Of a stretch of 64,000 nt of DNA, positions 43,901 through 54,760 are shown in pieces. The notes under the pieces are model-generated. The model searched no databases and was not told the DNA's origin. It worked only from the letters and a program-made list of their open reading frames with translations. Within the stretch, counting starts at the first letter, position 1; each line of letters begins with the position of its first letter. The DNA comes from Chloranthus sessilifolius (Eukaryota > Streptophyta > Magnoliopsida > Chloranthales > Chloranthaceae), in the NCBI GenBank assembly GCA_021018995.1, contig CM037593.1, forward strand, positions 37,275,810 to 37,339,809, given 5' to 3'. The position numbers and the translations under genes are program-made.

Positions 43901-44150
43901 AATAGACATTTTGATGTGAAGTATTTTCTGGCGTATGAGAATATAGAGAGAGGTAATATAGAGATTCCTCACATCACTACCGATTTGATGATTACGACTG
44001 CCACCTACAATTTTCAAGGAGCACGTGACTCGTATGGGATTAGTGGGCGCATTGATTCAGTTCTAGTTTGTTTTATTTTATTTGGACACATACCTGCTAT
44101 ATTCAGTTTATTGATTATTGCATTTATTTATATTTATATGTTGTTAATTT

Positions 44151-44797
44151 GAGATCTGGCCACACTGTACTGCATGCAGTTGATTACAGGTTATAGGCTG
44201 GTTACCTATGAATAGTGAGGATTTATCCGGAAAGTTGGAGCAGCTCTCTCAAATCTGGGATGGGGTTCACTTAGAAGACATTAGAGATGAGTTTTGGAAA
44301 ATCTCAATGCTTGCCTGTGTGATTGGAAAGAAATAACAGAATATTTAGAAAGATGAAAAAGCACATTAGTTTGATAATTAAAAGTGCAAGAAATTTTACT
44401 AATTTAATGGGTGCATTTACCTATGGAAGAAGGTATTATAGATGGTGGTTATTTGGAAGTATGGGAAAATCTGCCTGATTCAATATGCTTTTCTAGTGTG
44501 AAGGTTGTTCCGATACCGATATAAAGTTTGGGTGATTTTGCTTTAGTTTTGCTTGGTTAGGGGTCATTACACTTGCTCCTGTGGTTTATGGTTACCACAT
44601 CCACTCCACTTATAGGCCAGTGCTTCTTTGGGTTTTGCTTGGTGGGTTTTAGGTTATAGGTTTTTCCTTTTTCGCTCATTTTTTTTTCTTCGGCTTTGCT
44701 TTTCGGGTCGGACCCTTTTGTCTGCTCCTTTTATCTTTTGTAAGTTCTTTTTATTTTTCCTCGTTAACTAGAATCCTCCACCTATAAAAAAATAAAA
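44151..44797. other. Unresolved region, possibly LINE 3' end
   Basis: No open frame. 44560-44790 is T- and C-rich with GGTTTTGCTTGGTGGGTTTT and ends near CCTATAAAAAAATAAAA, which looks like a LINE 3' tail, but no domain proves it. Confidence 0.3.
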
Positions 44798-45218
44798 GAG
44801 TGCCTTTATATCCTCCACCCACCGTAACTTTGAGTTCACCCATGCTGAAATCCATTGACTGCTTTGAATCCGACGATGTTGATCGTTTTTCATCCCAATC
44901 TTTCACATGATGCTTCTTGTGAGGTATCTTGAAATCATGCTCTTACCATCCATCGTTAGTTTTTTATTTCACATGGTATCCATTCGCAAAATGTGACCTT
45001 AACATCACGTGAAACTCATCACGCTCAAATAAGGTCACTTTTTGGGATGTGTATTACATGAAATAAAAAACATAATGTCTCATGGCACGCCCATGATCTC
45101 AAGATCCATTATGTGAAAGATTGGAATGAAAAAGAATCTATATCGTCGGATTCAAATCAGTCAATGGATTTTAGCGTGAGTAAACTCAAAGATTCAGAGG
45201 ATGGAATTAAAGGCACTC
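44798..45218. mobile_element. Fold-back MITE copy 2 with 9-bp TSD
   Basis: Ends GAGTGCCTTTA and TAAAGGCACTC. The arms (AATCCATTGACTGCTTTGAATC ... TTCCAATCTTTCACATG) are inverted copies over about 150 bp. The flanks are an exact AAAATAAAA on both sides (44789-44797 and 45219-45227). Long arms and a 9-bp target repeat place it with Mutator-like MITEs. It has no coding content. Confidence 0.88.
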
Positions 45219-45645
45219 AAAATAAAAATAATGAGGAAAATGCAAGAATTGGGGTTATTATACCTGATCATACAGGAATGGCGATGGCATCTATGGCTAG
45301 AAATTATTTGAATCTCTCAAGCCCGAATCATGCGAAGTTGTTGATCTAAAAATTGCTATCTCCTTTGTGTGGCAGTGTGGCTTTATTTTTTAGGGTGATT
45401 CCTTAAGAGTTATTAATTGTGTGACAATGTCAGACGACGACCTCTCAGAATTAGGAGCTCTATTTGCTGAAATCAATGAAGATCTTTTGTTTTTTGAAGA
45501 GTGTTCATTTAATTCATAAGAAGGTCATTAAATAGAGCCGTTAATATTCTAAGATTGAGCTTTCCAATGGTTGTAATGAAATTTGGATGGAGGCCGTCCC
45601 TCCATAGATTTATGATGTAATTGTGGCGGATCTTTCAATATAAGT
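45219..45645 (+). pseudogene. RNase H-like (RVT_3 type) pseudogene
   Basis: Reading across two or three frame changes: 'NARIGVIIPDHTGMAMASMA' (start of the plant RNase H domain, GVVIRDHxGxVxxA), 'ISFVWQCGFIF'-like, 'GDSLRVINCV' (GDSxxVI), 'DDLSELGALFAEINEDLLFF', and finally 'MEAVPP*IYDVIVADLSI'. An A-rich tail (45660-45680) follows. The layout equals that of plant RVT_3 proteins of about 150-250 residues. Stops and shifts make it dead. The MITE at 44798 is inserted in its upstream part. Confidence 0.65.
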
Positions 45646-45727
45646 GCTTTATTTCCTTTCAAAAATAAAAAAAAATAATGAAGGTAGCATAAAAGGAAGG
45701 GTCTTGAAAAGTGGAGGGAGTATCGAA

Positions 45728-46140
45728 GGTACCTTTAAATACACTCAAGGAGTCTTGAAAAGCGCCCACACCAAAATCATTGATAGCTTTAAACTAGACG
45801 ATGCAGAGCATGTTTTGCTCCAATCTTCCATACATAAGATTTTGAGGCCATGAGCATACCATCACACAGTCAATTTTCAATTCCACATGACACATATCCC
45901 AAAAACGAGGCCCTATAGTCACCTTTGAGCGTGATTTGTGTCACGTGACTTTAGAGCCACTTTTTGAGATCTATGCCATGTGGAATCAAAAATTGACCGT
46001 CTGATAGTACATTCATGGCCTCAATATCCCAGGTATAGAAGATTGGAGCGAAACATAATCTCCATCGTCTAGTTTAAAGCTATCAATGGCTTTTGGCAGG
46101 GTGCTTTTCAAAATTCTGTGGGCATGTTTAAAGGTACCCT
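45728..46140. mobile_element. Fold-back MITE copy 3
   Basis: Ends GGTACCTTTAAA and TTTAAAGGTACC(CT). The arms share ATTGATAGCTTTAAACTAGACGATG and are inverted copies over about 150 bp. The centre has a small second inverted pair (ACATGACACATATCCCAAAAA and TTTTTGAGATCTATGCCATGT). TSD is not clear. Confidence 0.8.
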
Positions 46141-46149
46141 AAAAAGAAG

Positions 46150-46325
46150 GGTAGCTCTATTCACACCCACCCGTTCTCTGAAAGCAGCCATGTCTGCAAC
46201 TCCTTAAAAATTATTAAGTGGGTCGGATCAAACAATGGAGATTGTGTTTCCCCCCGATCTTCCACACAACGAATCTTGAGACCATGTCGCACCTATCAGA
46301 CGGCCAATTTTTATTACTTGCACTC
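46150..46325. mobile_element. Fold-back MITE copy 4, one arm only
   Basis: GATCAAACAATGGAGATTG, CGATCTTCCACACAACGA, TCTTGAGACCATGTCGCACC and ATCAGACGGCCAATTTTTATT match one arm of the other copies. The second arm is absent. Confidence 0.6.
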
Positions 46326-46999
46326 AGAAAGTTGACCCATACCCCGAATTTAAAAGGAAGACTTGCCAGTTTGGCACCCTCAACTATGTGAAAACACTAT
46401 TTAAACGGTTTGATTTGAAAGTCATGATTTAAAGCTATTAAATGCAAAATATTATCACGATATACAATCTTCATCGTGTGATTAAATGTAGTCAAAAGCT
46501 ATTATATAATTCATTAGTTGCCTACAAAAGATCATATTGTAAAGGGAAAATTTCTAAAATCTCCCTACTTTAAAGTTAGTTTTTTATATTCACCCCATAT
46601 TTTTTAAATATTTAATAAATCCTTGTAATTAAAACTTAGTTATTAAATGCCCCCTCAACCATAAATATCCACCTTAATTGTCGAATTTTTAAGCCTTTGC
46701 AATACATTATCGTTGTAACCGGGCCTTACACGTTACAAGGCCGTAGGGCTCGTCCTACATTTCATGTAAGTCTATTGCTAAAAAAGTGCATAAAACACCT
46801 TTTCTTCAAAGAACCATCAAACATACATTCTGGTCTAGGTAATCTGTAAGACTCAATGGAACACTCCTCAAACTAAAAAGGATCATTTATGAGACACATT
46901 CTGATTTCTATTATACTCCCACGCAACACAAGCCACCAGATTTGAGATTTAGAGCCTCTACATGTACGCAAATACGGCCGTGTAAGTAGGAAAACAAAA
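46326..46999. other. Intergenic, nothing recognised
   Basis: AT-rich, no open frame with a domain. A GGCCTTACACGTTACAAGGCC inverted pair at 46724-46744 is the only local structure I noticed. Confidence 0.4.
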
Positions 47000-47275
47000 G
47001 TGATCATTTTTCAAAGCCAATCTTATGCATAAGGGATCTTGAGACCATGGACATGCTATGAGATGATCACAAGAAATTGCCAGTTAAAATCACATGGCAT
47101 ACATCACACTTCATCATGATTATTGACCATCCGATGGCATGCCTTTAGTCTCGAGATTAACTGTGGAAGATTGGAATTAAAAAATGATCACCAACATTTG
47201 ATTCAATGCGGTCGCCCCCACCTGTAATATGGGAGGCACTAATAGAGGCACCCTACCAAGAATCCTATTGAAAAT
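47000..47275. mobile_element. Fold-back MITE copy 5
   Basis: Left arm (GATCATTTTTCAAAGCCAATC ... ATCTTGAGACCATGG) and right arm (CTCGAGATTAACTGTGGAAGATTGGAATTAAAAAATGATC) are inverted copies. The right outer end (AGGCACCCT) has no partner on the left, so the left end is truncated. Confidence 0.7.
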
Positions 47276-47958
47276 TTCCCACTTTATTCATGGCTTCTTG
47301 CTATCACTTCGAAAATGCCTCAGTCGAGACTCCATAAATAGCATTTATACCCCAAATGCCCCTTCCGATTGAAACAAAATTCATCGGAAAGTCAAGCTTA
47401 AGGCAGAACTGTCATGGAAATAAAACAAAAGACCCAAGCAAGCTCTACCCCTCAAACCATAGAGACCAGGGGATATGGGTTCGAATGCATGGTGGACCCA
47501 TGCATTTGCATTCAGGTGGCGTTCACATGGAACCTATCTAGAGGATCAGATGCCAAGGCAACTTGCACATGGACAATCAGGCCCATTTACACTTAATAAT
47601 TAAAAGAGGGTGGATATCCACCATACAAAATTTGGTCAATGGAGAAAAAATTCAATGCACCAAGATGTGTGGGGCAGTTCCCAAATTTGGTCAATGGATG
47701 AACCCATGCGTTCGAACGCCAACCCTAGCAATTTGGAAAAATAAATAGAAATGTTTGATATACCATGTAAACATTGATCCCGAAACAACTATGAAAAAGA
47801 TAATTCTCACAGCACAACTCTCATGTGTTCTCATACAGCTACTAACATTCATATAATTCAAAAATTCTATTTAAAACAAGAAAACTGAAAACAAAAACTT
47901 CAATAATTACTAATTAATTAACAAACACCTTATCTTTTCTTATAGAAAATAACTTACC
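47276..47958. other. Region downstream of eIF4A
   Basis: Probably holds the eIF4A 3' UTR on the minus strand (from 47958 leftward). Short direct repeats (AATTTGGTCAATGGA at 47629 and 47684; GGACCCATGC-like). Reading frames of about 60 codons have no domain. No clear AATAAA on the minus strand. Confidence 0.4.
47952..47958 (-). promoter_or_regulatory. Candidate 3' UTR splice donor right after the eIF4A stop
   Basis: On the minus strand the stop TGA is followed by G|GTAAGT, giving GAG|GTAAGT, a full match to the plant donor consensus. It would put an intron in the 3' UTR one base after the stop. No acceptor was verified. Confidence 0.45.
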
Positions 47959-50900
47959 TCAAAGGAGATCAGCAACATTTGATGGTAGCTCCTCGACAAC
48001 CACATTATAGAACCTCTGGATGTCAAAAAGCATCCTCTCGTCATCGCGAGTAACAAAGTTAATCGCAACACCTTTCCTTCCAAACCTTCCAGACCGTCCA
48101 ATACGATGTAGATAGTTTTCGGGTTGTGTCGGCAAATCATAATTTATAACAAGCGAGACCTGCTGAACGTCTATACCACGGGCCAAAAGATCTGTAGTGA
48201 TGAGCACACGGGAAGACCCTGAACGGAATTCTCGCATGATAATGTCCCTAGTGTTCTGGTCCATGTCACCATGAGTGGCAGAGACCGTGTGATCACGGCT
48301 CCTCATCTTGTCGGTAAGCCAGTCAACCTTCCGGCGGGTGTTGACGAAGATGACACTCTGGGTAATGGCCAATGTCTCGTAAAGGTCACAGAGTGTCTCG
48401 AGTTTCCATTCTTCTTTCTCGACATTGACATGGAACTGTTTAATACCCTCAAGGGTGAGTTCATCACGCTTGACGAGGATCCTAACGGGCTTGTTCATGA
48501 ACTTGCGGGTGATTTCGAGGGCCTCGGGCGGCATCGTGGCAGAGAAGACACCAACTTGAACTTTTGAAGGGAGGAGCTGGAAAATATCATAGATCTGAAA
48601 CAAAGAAAACAGAGGAAGAGAATTATCTGGTGTCCAAAGCAAAGGCTTAGGATGCATTTGGATATTACATTTACATAAATTAAATTCATTCAATTAAATT
48701 TTACTCAAATTCTAAATTCAGCTAGATTGAATTTATATTGCGATTCACATGTCCCATTTGGCAGGAGTATAGAAATCACAATTATTTTTTGCTTTAAATC
48801 TACATAACCTGTTTGGAGGCTCCAATTGAACTTGCATCTTTTTTCATATTTCAAAGGAAGTAGTATTTAATAGAAAGGAGTGCCCATCAAAAGTTATCCC
48901 AACTAATTAATCAACAATAAATTGGAAATATGCATACCACTATCTAGTGATCATTGGTTTAAACGATAGGGGAAAAACTAATTTCCATCATTTAGTTCAA
49001 AACCATCAAAAAATTAACAGCTTAGTATAAAACGATTGGGAATAAATATATGCCTTTTTTCCTATTTTCATTTCAAAATACTATGCATGATACATTGTCT
49101 GCTTTGATAACTTTTTTTTTTTTTTGAAGACCTGGGTATCCGGGCCTCTTAGAGCACCCACCTAGTCCGAAGGGCACGTGCGCACCCCAAATTAGCACCT
49201 GCCGGGGTCAGCATGGGATATAAATCCCTATGGTTGCCTCAAGGAAGGGATGGGATTCAAACTCAGGTCTCTTGCTATTGGAAGCAAGTACCTGGCCAGC
49301 ACCACCAACCCCTTGAGGTTAAACTTCTTTGATAACTTGACTCCAAGAATCTCAATTTTACTCAGGTTACATGGGGTTCGCATATTCAAGACAATTTTAC
49401 TAATTTCACAGTATAGACCACTTTTAATTGAATTTATGGGATAGATCGCCATAAGCATTATGGATATAAAATATTATTTTATAATATTTCTAAAGGATCT
49501 CATCTCTTGAGGACAGTCTTATTTATCGTTGATACAGATAGGTTAAGCTATAAGGTTTCATAAGTTTTATGTTAAGCTAGGGCCTAAAACTCTATCTTGA
49601 TTTTGCTTTTTTGAATTTCCATGTACACCAATTAAATTTATTGTGTAACAGCCAGTAGCAGGAAAACCTCATACTCAAGGTGCTGCTCACACTTAGGAAT
49701 CTTGCTCCCGCTCCAGGACAAGCCCACAGCGGAACCAGACACTAAAAGCCCCATCAGAGAAGAGATGGGCAGCTCCGGAGGAACTATACTCTATCGTCTT
49801 TTCCACATCTGCCCACAACCCAGCCAAACTACTTTATCGATGCCCCTCTGTCCATTGCTCACAATTGACATCTAATCCTTAGCAGACTTAGCCACTGGCC
49901 ATTAAATACCAACATAAAAACCAGCTGCTCGAATGGACCCGCTTCTCATTACAAAAAGCCCAACCCAAGCAGCAGAAAGCTCCCAAGTCCCAACATGATT
50001 TAGGCAAGCACCAACTCGCACCAAGCAAGTTAAAAAAGAAAGCTCGCACCCTATAGCTTCACTGCAGGGAATAAGAAGATGGGCAGCACTAACATATTCA
50101 TTGTGGCAAATTTTAACACGGATCTCAGAGGAAGTCTTACAAAGCCAGAATGTGATGTGCAAGTAAGGCTCCCGAATGATGCTATGGAGTGCATTGATCT
50201 CAGACGTGGAGAAGTGGTGCTTCCATAACCTAAACCATTTTTTTTTTCTGTTAAAAAGGTAAAATTAATGAGTAGCTTCCCTTAGAATGTCGTTATTGGA
50301 TATAAAGAACTACATACAATTATAATTACCAAACCTCATGTCAGCCACTATAGTCCACATATCCCTAATTTGTGTTACAGTGCCGAGGAAGCACATGGGG
50401 CCTTTCCACAAGAGGAAATTGATCAATGCAATTCTTATGAACACCACCAACTTACACCAGATACATCCTTATGCTTCCCCTCCAGGAAGACATGTACCAA
50501 ACACATGCATTTCTTTTCTGACTTAAATTAAATTATATATCGGAGATCAATCGACCCGTAGACATTAAGCACATAGATTTTTTGCTTGGTCCATGTTTTA
50601 GGTTATGCCTCTGCACACACTTGTTGAGCACGAGTGTCATCTGAAAAACATATATGCATTAATGACAACTAGACCAATCACACTTGCTATGTCCTATAAT
50701 ATTTTGAAAAATTGCTCTAGCTCAAGCAGTACAAAGAACATTTACTCTCAGATCATGCACTAGCGACTCACCGAATTCCTTTCCATCATCCAAAAGTGTA
50801 GAAACCACGCTACCCACTTTTGGCCTTACCTTCATTTTGGTCAATATACTTATTTGTCATCTCCTACAACTGACTCCCAACGATTACCGTAATCGCTATT

Positions 50901-52620
50901 GGCTCCCCACATGATACACAATGCAAGTAGTTCTCTTGGCTGCAAACAGCTAAAGAGAACTCTGAGTATCACCGTTATGCCCTTTCTATTTGGTTTAAAG
51001 TTGTATGTTTAAAGGGTATCAAAATGGGCCTATTACAATTTGTACTTTTTAAGCAGCCATAAACTTGGTTCCCATGGAGCATCACCGTTATGCCCTTTCT
51101 ATTTGGTTTAAAGGGTATCAAAATGGGCCTATTACAATTTGCACTCTTTAAGCAGCCCTAAACGTGGTTCCCATTTTGTTTCATATTTCATGCAATTTAC
51201 CCTTTCTATTTGGTTTAAAGTTGATGCTTTTTAAGCAGCCATAAACTTGGTTCCCATGGAGCATCACCGTTATGCCCTTTCTATTTGGTTTAAAGTTGTA
51301 TGTTTAAAGGCTATCAAAATGGGCCTATTACAATTTGTACTCTTTAAGCAGCCATAAACTTGGTTCCCATTTTGTTTCATATTTCATGCAATTTACCCAT
51401 TACGCATATAAATATCACACCAATATAATTAATGAATTGTAAGTGATTGATCATGATGATATTTTAATGCGTCAACAATCATCAATTCATGATTCCAAAG
51501 GTGGATCTACAAGTATACAACATACAAAATAATATCACTATTTTCTTTTTATAGGTAAACATAATATTACTATAACTCTATAATAACTGCATACAATTTA
51601 AAATAACTAAATTCTATAACTACTTCTTTTTCTTTCCCAAATAGCATCTTCTTCCACAATTCCATATCTAATCAATATAAAAATCACTAAATTCCTTATC
51701 TAATCAACTTGAATATCATCACATATAAAAAAGCTTATGAACATCAATATGCGTGAAAACTCTGAAGATGCTGGAAGTTTTTCCAAGAGCATGACACTCA
51801 CACCAAATTCTTGGATGTAATTATCTAGCTATTATAGGTTTGAAAATTACATCTACAGTAACTTTAAGATTGTAATGATAATGTGAAGTCCAGGTGAAAA
51901 TAGTATATTGATTTGTAATACAATAATAATAATAATAGAAAAAAATGAAAAATAAAATAAATATATATATATATATACCTGATCTTTGAAACCGCGTGAA
52001 AGCATTTCATCAGCCTCATCCAATACAAACATTTTGATGTAGTCAGGGCGAAGGGACTGTCTTCGCAACATGTCAAACACACGACCAGGGGTACCAACAA
52101 CAACATGAACACCGCTTGAAAGAATCCGTTGATCCTCACGTACGCTGGTTCCACCTACACAAGCATGAACCTTCACACCCAGATAATCACCCAGAGCTCT
52201 CATGACTTTTTCAATTTGTTGTGCCAATTCTCGAGTAGGGGCGAGAACCAAGGCCTGACATTCTACCAAGCCATAATCAAGCTGCTGCAGAATTCCAGAG
52301 CAAAATGTTGCTGTTTTTCCAGTACCGGATTGGGCCTGCTGAATTACATCAAGGCCTTTGCAAAATGGCACAATTCCTCTCTGCTGAATGGCAGAAGGCT
52401 TCTCAAATCCTTCAAAATGATAAAGAGGAGATTTGACAAAGTAAGAGGTCCCGTTCATCCAGAATAACTATAGAAGCGAGGAATAAGGCAAATCACATAG
52501 GAGAACATGACATTACCATATGCATAGATGCCTCTCAAAAGGTTTTCTTGCAGACCCATTGCATCAAAAGTCTCACAAACCTCATCATATGAGGTAAAGA
52601 AATTTTCTGCATCATTTGTC
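47959..52620 (-). CDS. EIF4A: Eukaryotic initiation factor 4A (DEAD-box RNA helicase), first exon not in window
   Basis: ATP-dependent RNA helicase of the cytoplasmic eIF4F complex; it unwinds mRNA 5' leaders for ribosome scanning. Exons on the minus strand: 52620-52517, 52409-51979 and 48594-47959 (TGA at 47961-47959). All introns are GT-AG, and the phases join into 390 codons without stops. Motifs intact: Q ('[16 protein letters not shown]'), I 'AQSGTGKT', Ia 'PTRELAQQ', Ib 'TPGR', II 'DEAD', III 'SAT', IV '[14 protein letters not shown]', V 'ARGIDVQQ', VI '[10 protein letters not shown]', and the end '[11 protein letters not shown]'. The family is about 413 residues, so about 23 N-terminal codons are missing. 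These form a separate short first exon in plant genes, and I find it nowhere to 64000. Conserved coding suggests a working gene with a long first intron, or a recently beheaded copy. A His replaces the usual Tyr in 'IKQFHVNV'. Confidence 0.95.
49114..49326 (-). mobile_element. tRNA-derived SINE in the eIF4A intron
   Basis: About 213 bp on the minus strand. The A-box-like TGGTGGTGCTGGCCAGGT near the 5' end and the B-box-like GAGTTTGAATCCCATCC about 40 bp later are the internal Pol III promoter of a tRNA-derived SINE. The 3' end is a poly(A) (T15 at 49112-49125). It is flanked by an exact 12-bp duplication CTTTGATAACTT (49102-49113 and 49327-49338). It lies in the same orientation as eIF4A. Confidence 0.9.
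50967..51405. repeat. Tandem repeat of ~112-bp units in the eIF4A intron
   Basis: ATCACCGTTATGCCCTTTCT begins units at about 50968, 51080 and 51262, with a partial unit near 51200 (TTTACCCTTTCTATTTGG). Each unit carries TTTAAAGGxTATCAAAATGG, TATTACAATTTGTACTxTTT and AGCAGCCATAAACTTGGTTC. Units differ by internal 30-60-bp deletions but few substitutions. Confidence 0.9.
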
Positions 52621-53239
52621 CTAGATTCACAAAATATTCGAGCCAAACATGAAGATCAGAAATCATAACACAAATTAATGGGAAAGTTTTAGTTACAGCT
52701 CAAAATTTCAAAACTAACAATTTGATTTGATTCTAATGAAAGTATTCAATCTGAAGTACATCTCATAAACTTCATAAACAAATCTTAACATTCACTAAAA
52801 ATCCAAATTAACATACTAATGATTTCTAGCAATTTGTATCCAAACTAACATATTAATCATTTATGCTGATTTTAAAAAAAAATTGTAATTCTTTACAGTA
52901 GAATTGTTTTTATAGATCTATGTGAATAGAATGAAAACTAATAGTAACATACTAAGAATAGCTTTGTCCGAGAATTAGGTGCTACAAAGCACACTGTATA
53001 GTTCGTTACTGTATTAAAACTCTACAACCTAACTAAATTTAAATTGGAAACATAAATATTACCGCCTTGGAGTCACTTTTATGGACCAATGTGAATAGAA
53101 TTAAAACTCACATGCTAATGGTTATGCCGTAGTCCTGTTTTAATTTATTAAACTTTCATCCCAATGTTTATGCCGTGGACGGCGACTCTCTCTAGAGTTG
53201 TGACTATTCTTTTTCAATTTCCTTTCTCCTAAAGTCAAC
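52621..53239. other. Sequence upstream of the second eIF4A exon, no exon 1 found
   Basis: AT-rich intron-like DNA. I read both strands for the usual eIF4A start (a GSQFDARQYD-type segment before FFTSYDEV) and found none. The first recognisable feature beyond is the CA/CG-rich tract and then Gypsy gag. Confidence 0.6.
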
Positions 53240-53345
53240 ATGGCATTGCACGCACGCATGCACGCACGCACACAAACAAACGCACACGCATGCACCCACG
53301 CGCGCGCGGGGGCGTGGGTGTGTGCGCGCGCGCCACACACACACT
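53240..53345. repeat. Alternating purine-pyrimidine tract (CA/CG/TG)
   Basis: CACGCACGCATGCACGCACG, then CACGCGCGCGCGGGGGCGTG and GTGTGCGCGCGCGCCACACA: nearly 100 bp of alternating bases, a strong Z-DNA-type candidate at the border between eIF4A and the retroelements. Confidence 0.85.
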
Positions 53346-53513
53346 ATGATAAAAGAAGGCCAAGTAGATCACCCGGTCCCATTTTTCAAAAAAAGACTAA
53401 ATTGCCTATATTAAAAGTTTTTTGTACAAGCAAAACATATCTTGGAACTTTAACTTATCAACGTCTTTATTATAGTAAGTAGGAGCACTAAAGAAAAAAA
53501 AAATGTACCATAA

Positions 53514-53870
53514 CTACCTCCCTGAAATCTCGCAAGTTATCCCCGTGCGTCGAAACTCCACACTATCCCAATATTTCTTTGCATGGCGCACCAACCTCGT
53601 TTTGGCGAGCCTAACCTTACACTCTCCCGACATGTCATACGAGTCAAAATACTCCTCTATGCTAGACAACCATCCCACGAAGGTCTTAGGGTTCGTCATA
53701 CTCTCAAAAGTTGGGACTTCAATTTGAATAGACCTTAGGGATTCACCATGAAGATCAAATTTGGGCTCACAATAATGGGAGTATCCCTTAAACTCTAATC
53801 TCATTGCGACTTTCGGAACTTCACCAAGAATTTGGAGTGTAACGGTTTCCTCTTTCGGCTAGTACCCTTT
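53514..53870 (-). pseudogene. Chromovirus gag, N-terminal half, minus strand
   Basis: 'KFDLHGESLRSIQIEVPTFE', 'NPKTFVGWLSSIEEYFDSYD' and 'VRLAKTRLVRHAKKYWDSVE' are the first half of a Ty3/Gypsy capsid domain. Its second half lies at 54001-54340 on the same strand, on the wrong side (upstream in reading direction), so the pieces are swapped. Confidence 0.8.
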
Positions 53871-54000
53871 CATGATCGGTAAGGAATTCACAGTGACGTG
53901 TAAGTGACTCATACATAATGTTTGACACAAACACAACTCAGACACAATACTAGAAAGGACACACTATGAACCAACAATAGATGAGGACTTTTGTCAAACA

Positions 54001-54340
54001 CTAGATGTGCACACTAATGAAATAAAATGCAATAAGATTGAAATGACATGCAATTATGAAACTAAATGATGCAAGACAAAAGAGAAATGCCAATTTGTTG
54101 CGGATTTCCGGTTCAATCACATCAGCCTGTATCTTTAGTTCTTCGAATTTATCGATGTATTCAGTGGCCGATGAATTTCCATGACGCAATGAATGTCACT
54201 GATCAAGAATGTGTTCCTCGTAGGATAGAGGAACATATTTATCACTCAACTGGTCCTTCATCTCTTCCCAAGTAAAATTGGGAGTAGGACCGTTGGACTG
54301 TCTTCGGCGCTCTAGACCCATCCAAGGAGAGTGATGATTA
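54001..54340 (-). pseudogene. Chromovirus gag, second half, minus strand
   Basis: 'SWEEMKDQLSDKY'-like start, then 'RHGNSSATEYIDKFEELKIQ' and 'ADVIEPEIRNKL', the downstream half of the capsid domain ('LRQGNRSVxEYxxxFEEL'). It does not join to 53514-53870 in a normal order. Confidence 0.75.
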
Positions 54341-54380
54341 TCGATGGGATAATATCTTTTATACCATAGCCACATGCGAG

Positions 54381-54760
54381 ATGAAAGCCTGTCGAGTCCT
54401 TGTTGACAGTGAAAATGGTACCAATGTGATTTTTAAAAGTACAGTTTCTCGTATGGGGCTCACACGCGTAGCTCACCCACGACCAAGATTGCTTGGGTTA
54501 ATTCATCATCCATCCCTGTTTCACAAAGGTGTCAGGTTCCTATACAATTCAGATCGTATAAGGACACCTTGTGGTGCGATGTTGTGCCCATGAATGTGGG
54601 GCATATCATCCTCGAGAGGCCTTGGTTGTATGACATAGATGTTACACTGTTTGGTCGATCGAACATGTGTTCCTTCACTCACAAAGGTCAAAAAATACAA
54701 TTCAATCCGCTACCTCCCAAAGCACCCACAGTGAAGTCAAACAAAATCAAGTGATAAAGG
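54381..54760 (+). pseudogene. Chromovirus protease
   Basis: 'ACRVLVDSENGTNVIFKSTV' (usual form VIVDSGSxxNxxS; the glycine is replaced, DSE), 'GAMLCP'/'WCDVVPMNVGHIILERPWLY' (usual LLGRPW; G to E), then 'DIDVTLFGRSNMCSFTHKGQ' and 'KIQFNPLPP'. Altered flap and active-site neighbours plus one frame change near 54590 indicate a dead gene. Confidence 0.85.

Larger units (their letters stand above)
39826..44150 (+). mobile_element. Copia-type element body without LTRs (Copia-2)
   Basis: gag - protease - integrase - RT - RNase H in Copia order on the plus strand, all frame-broken. I found no matching repeats at the two ends and no primer site, so only the interior remains, or the LTRs are decayed. 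A small MITE lies in gag (40020-40215). It is similar in organisation to Copia-1 but clearly a different family: protein blocks differ throughout. Confidence 0.88.
48595..51978 (-). other. Large eIF4A intron (3.4 kb)
   Basis: Splits FKDQ|IYDIF. It holds a SINE (49114-49326), a tandem repeat (50967-51405), an (AT)n next to the donor (51958-51976) and unassigned sequence. 49640-50230 has coding-like base composition on the minus strand (for example a frame of 86 codons, 50162-49902) but no domain I recognise. Confidence 0.85.

Noticed and set aside
49228-49326. A tRNA gene suggested by A-box and B-box-like words
   Set aside because: No cloverleaf can be drawn. Poly(A) and a 12-bp TSD show that it is a SINE.
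53140-53340. Ala/Arg/His-rich small protein
   Set aside because: It is a translation of the CA/CG repeat tract.
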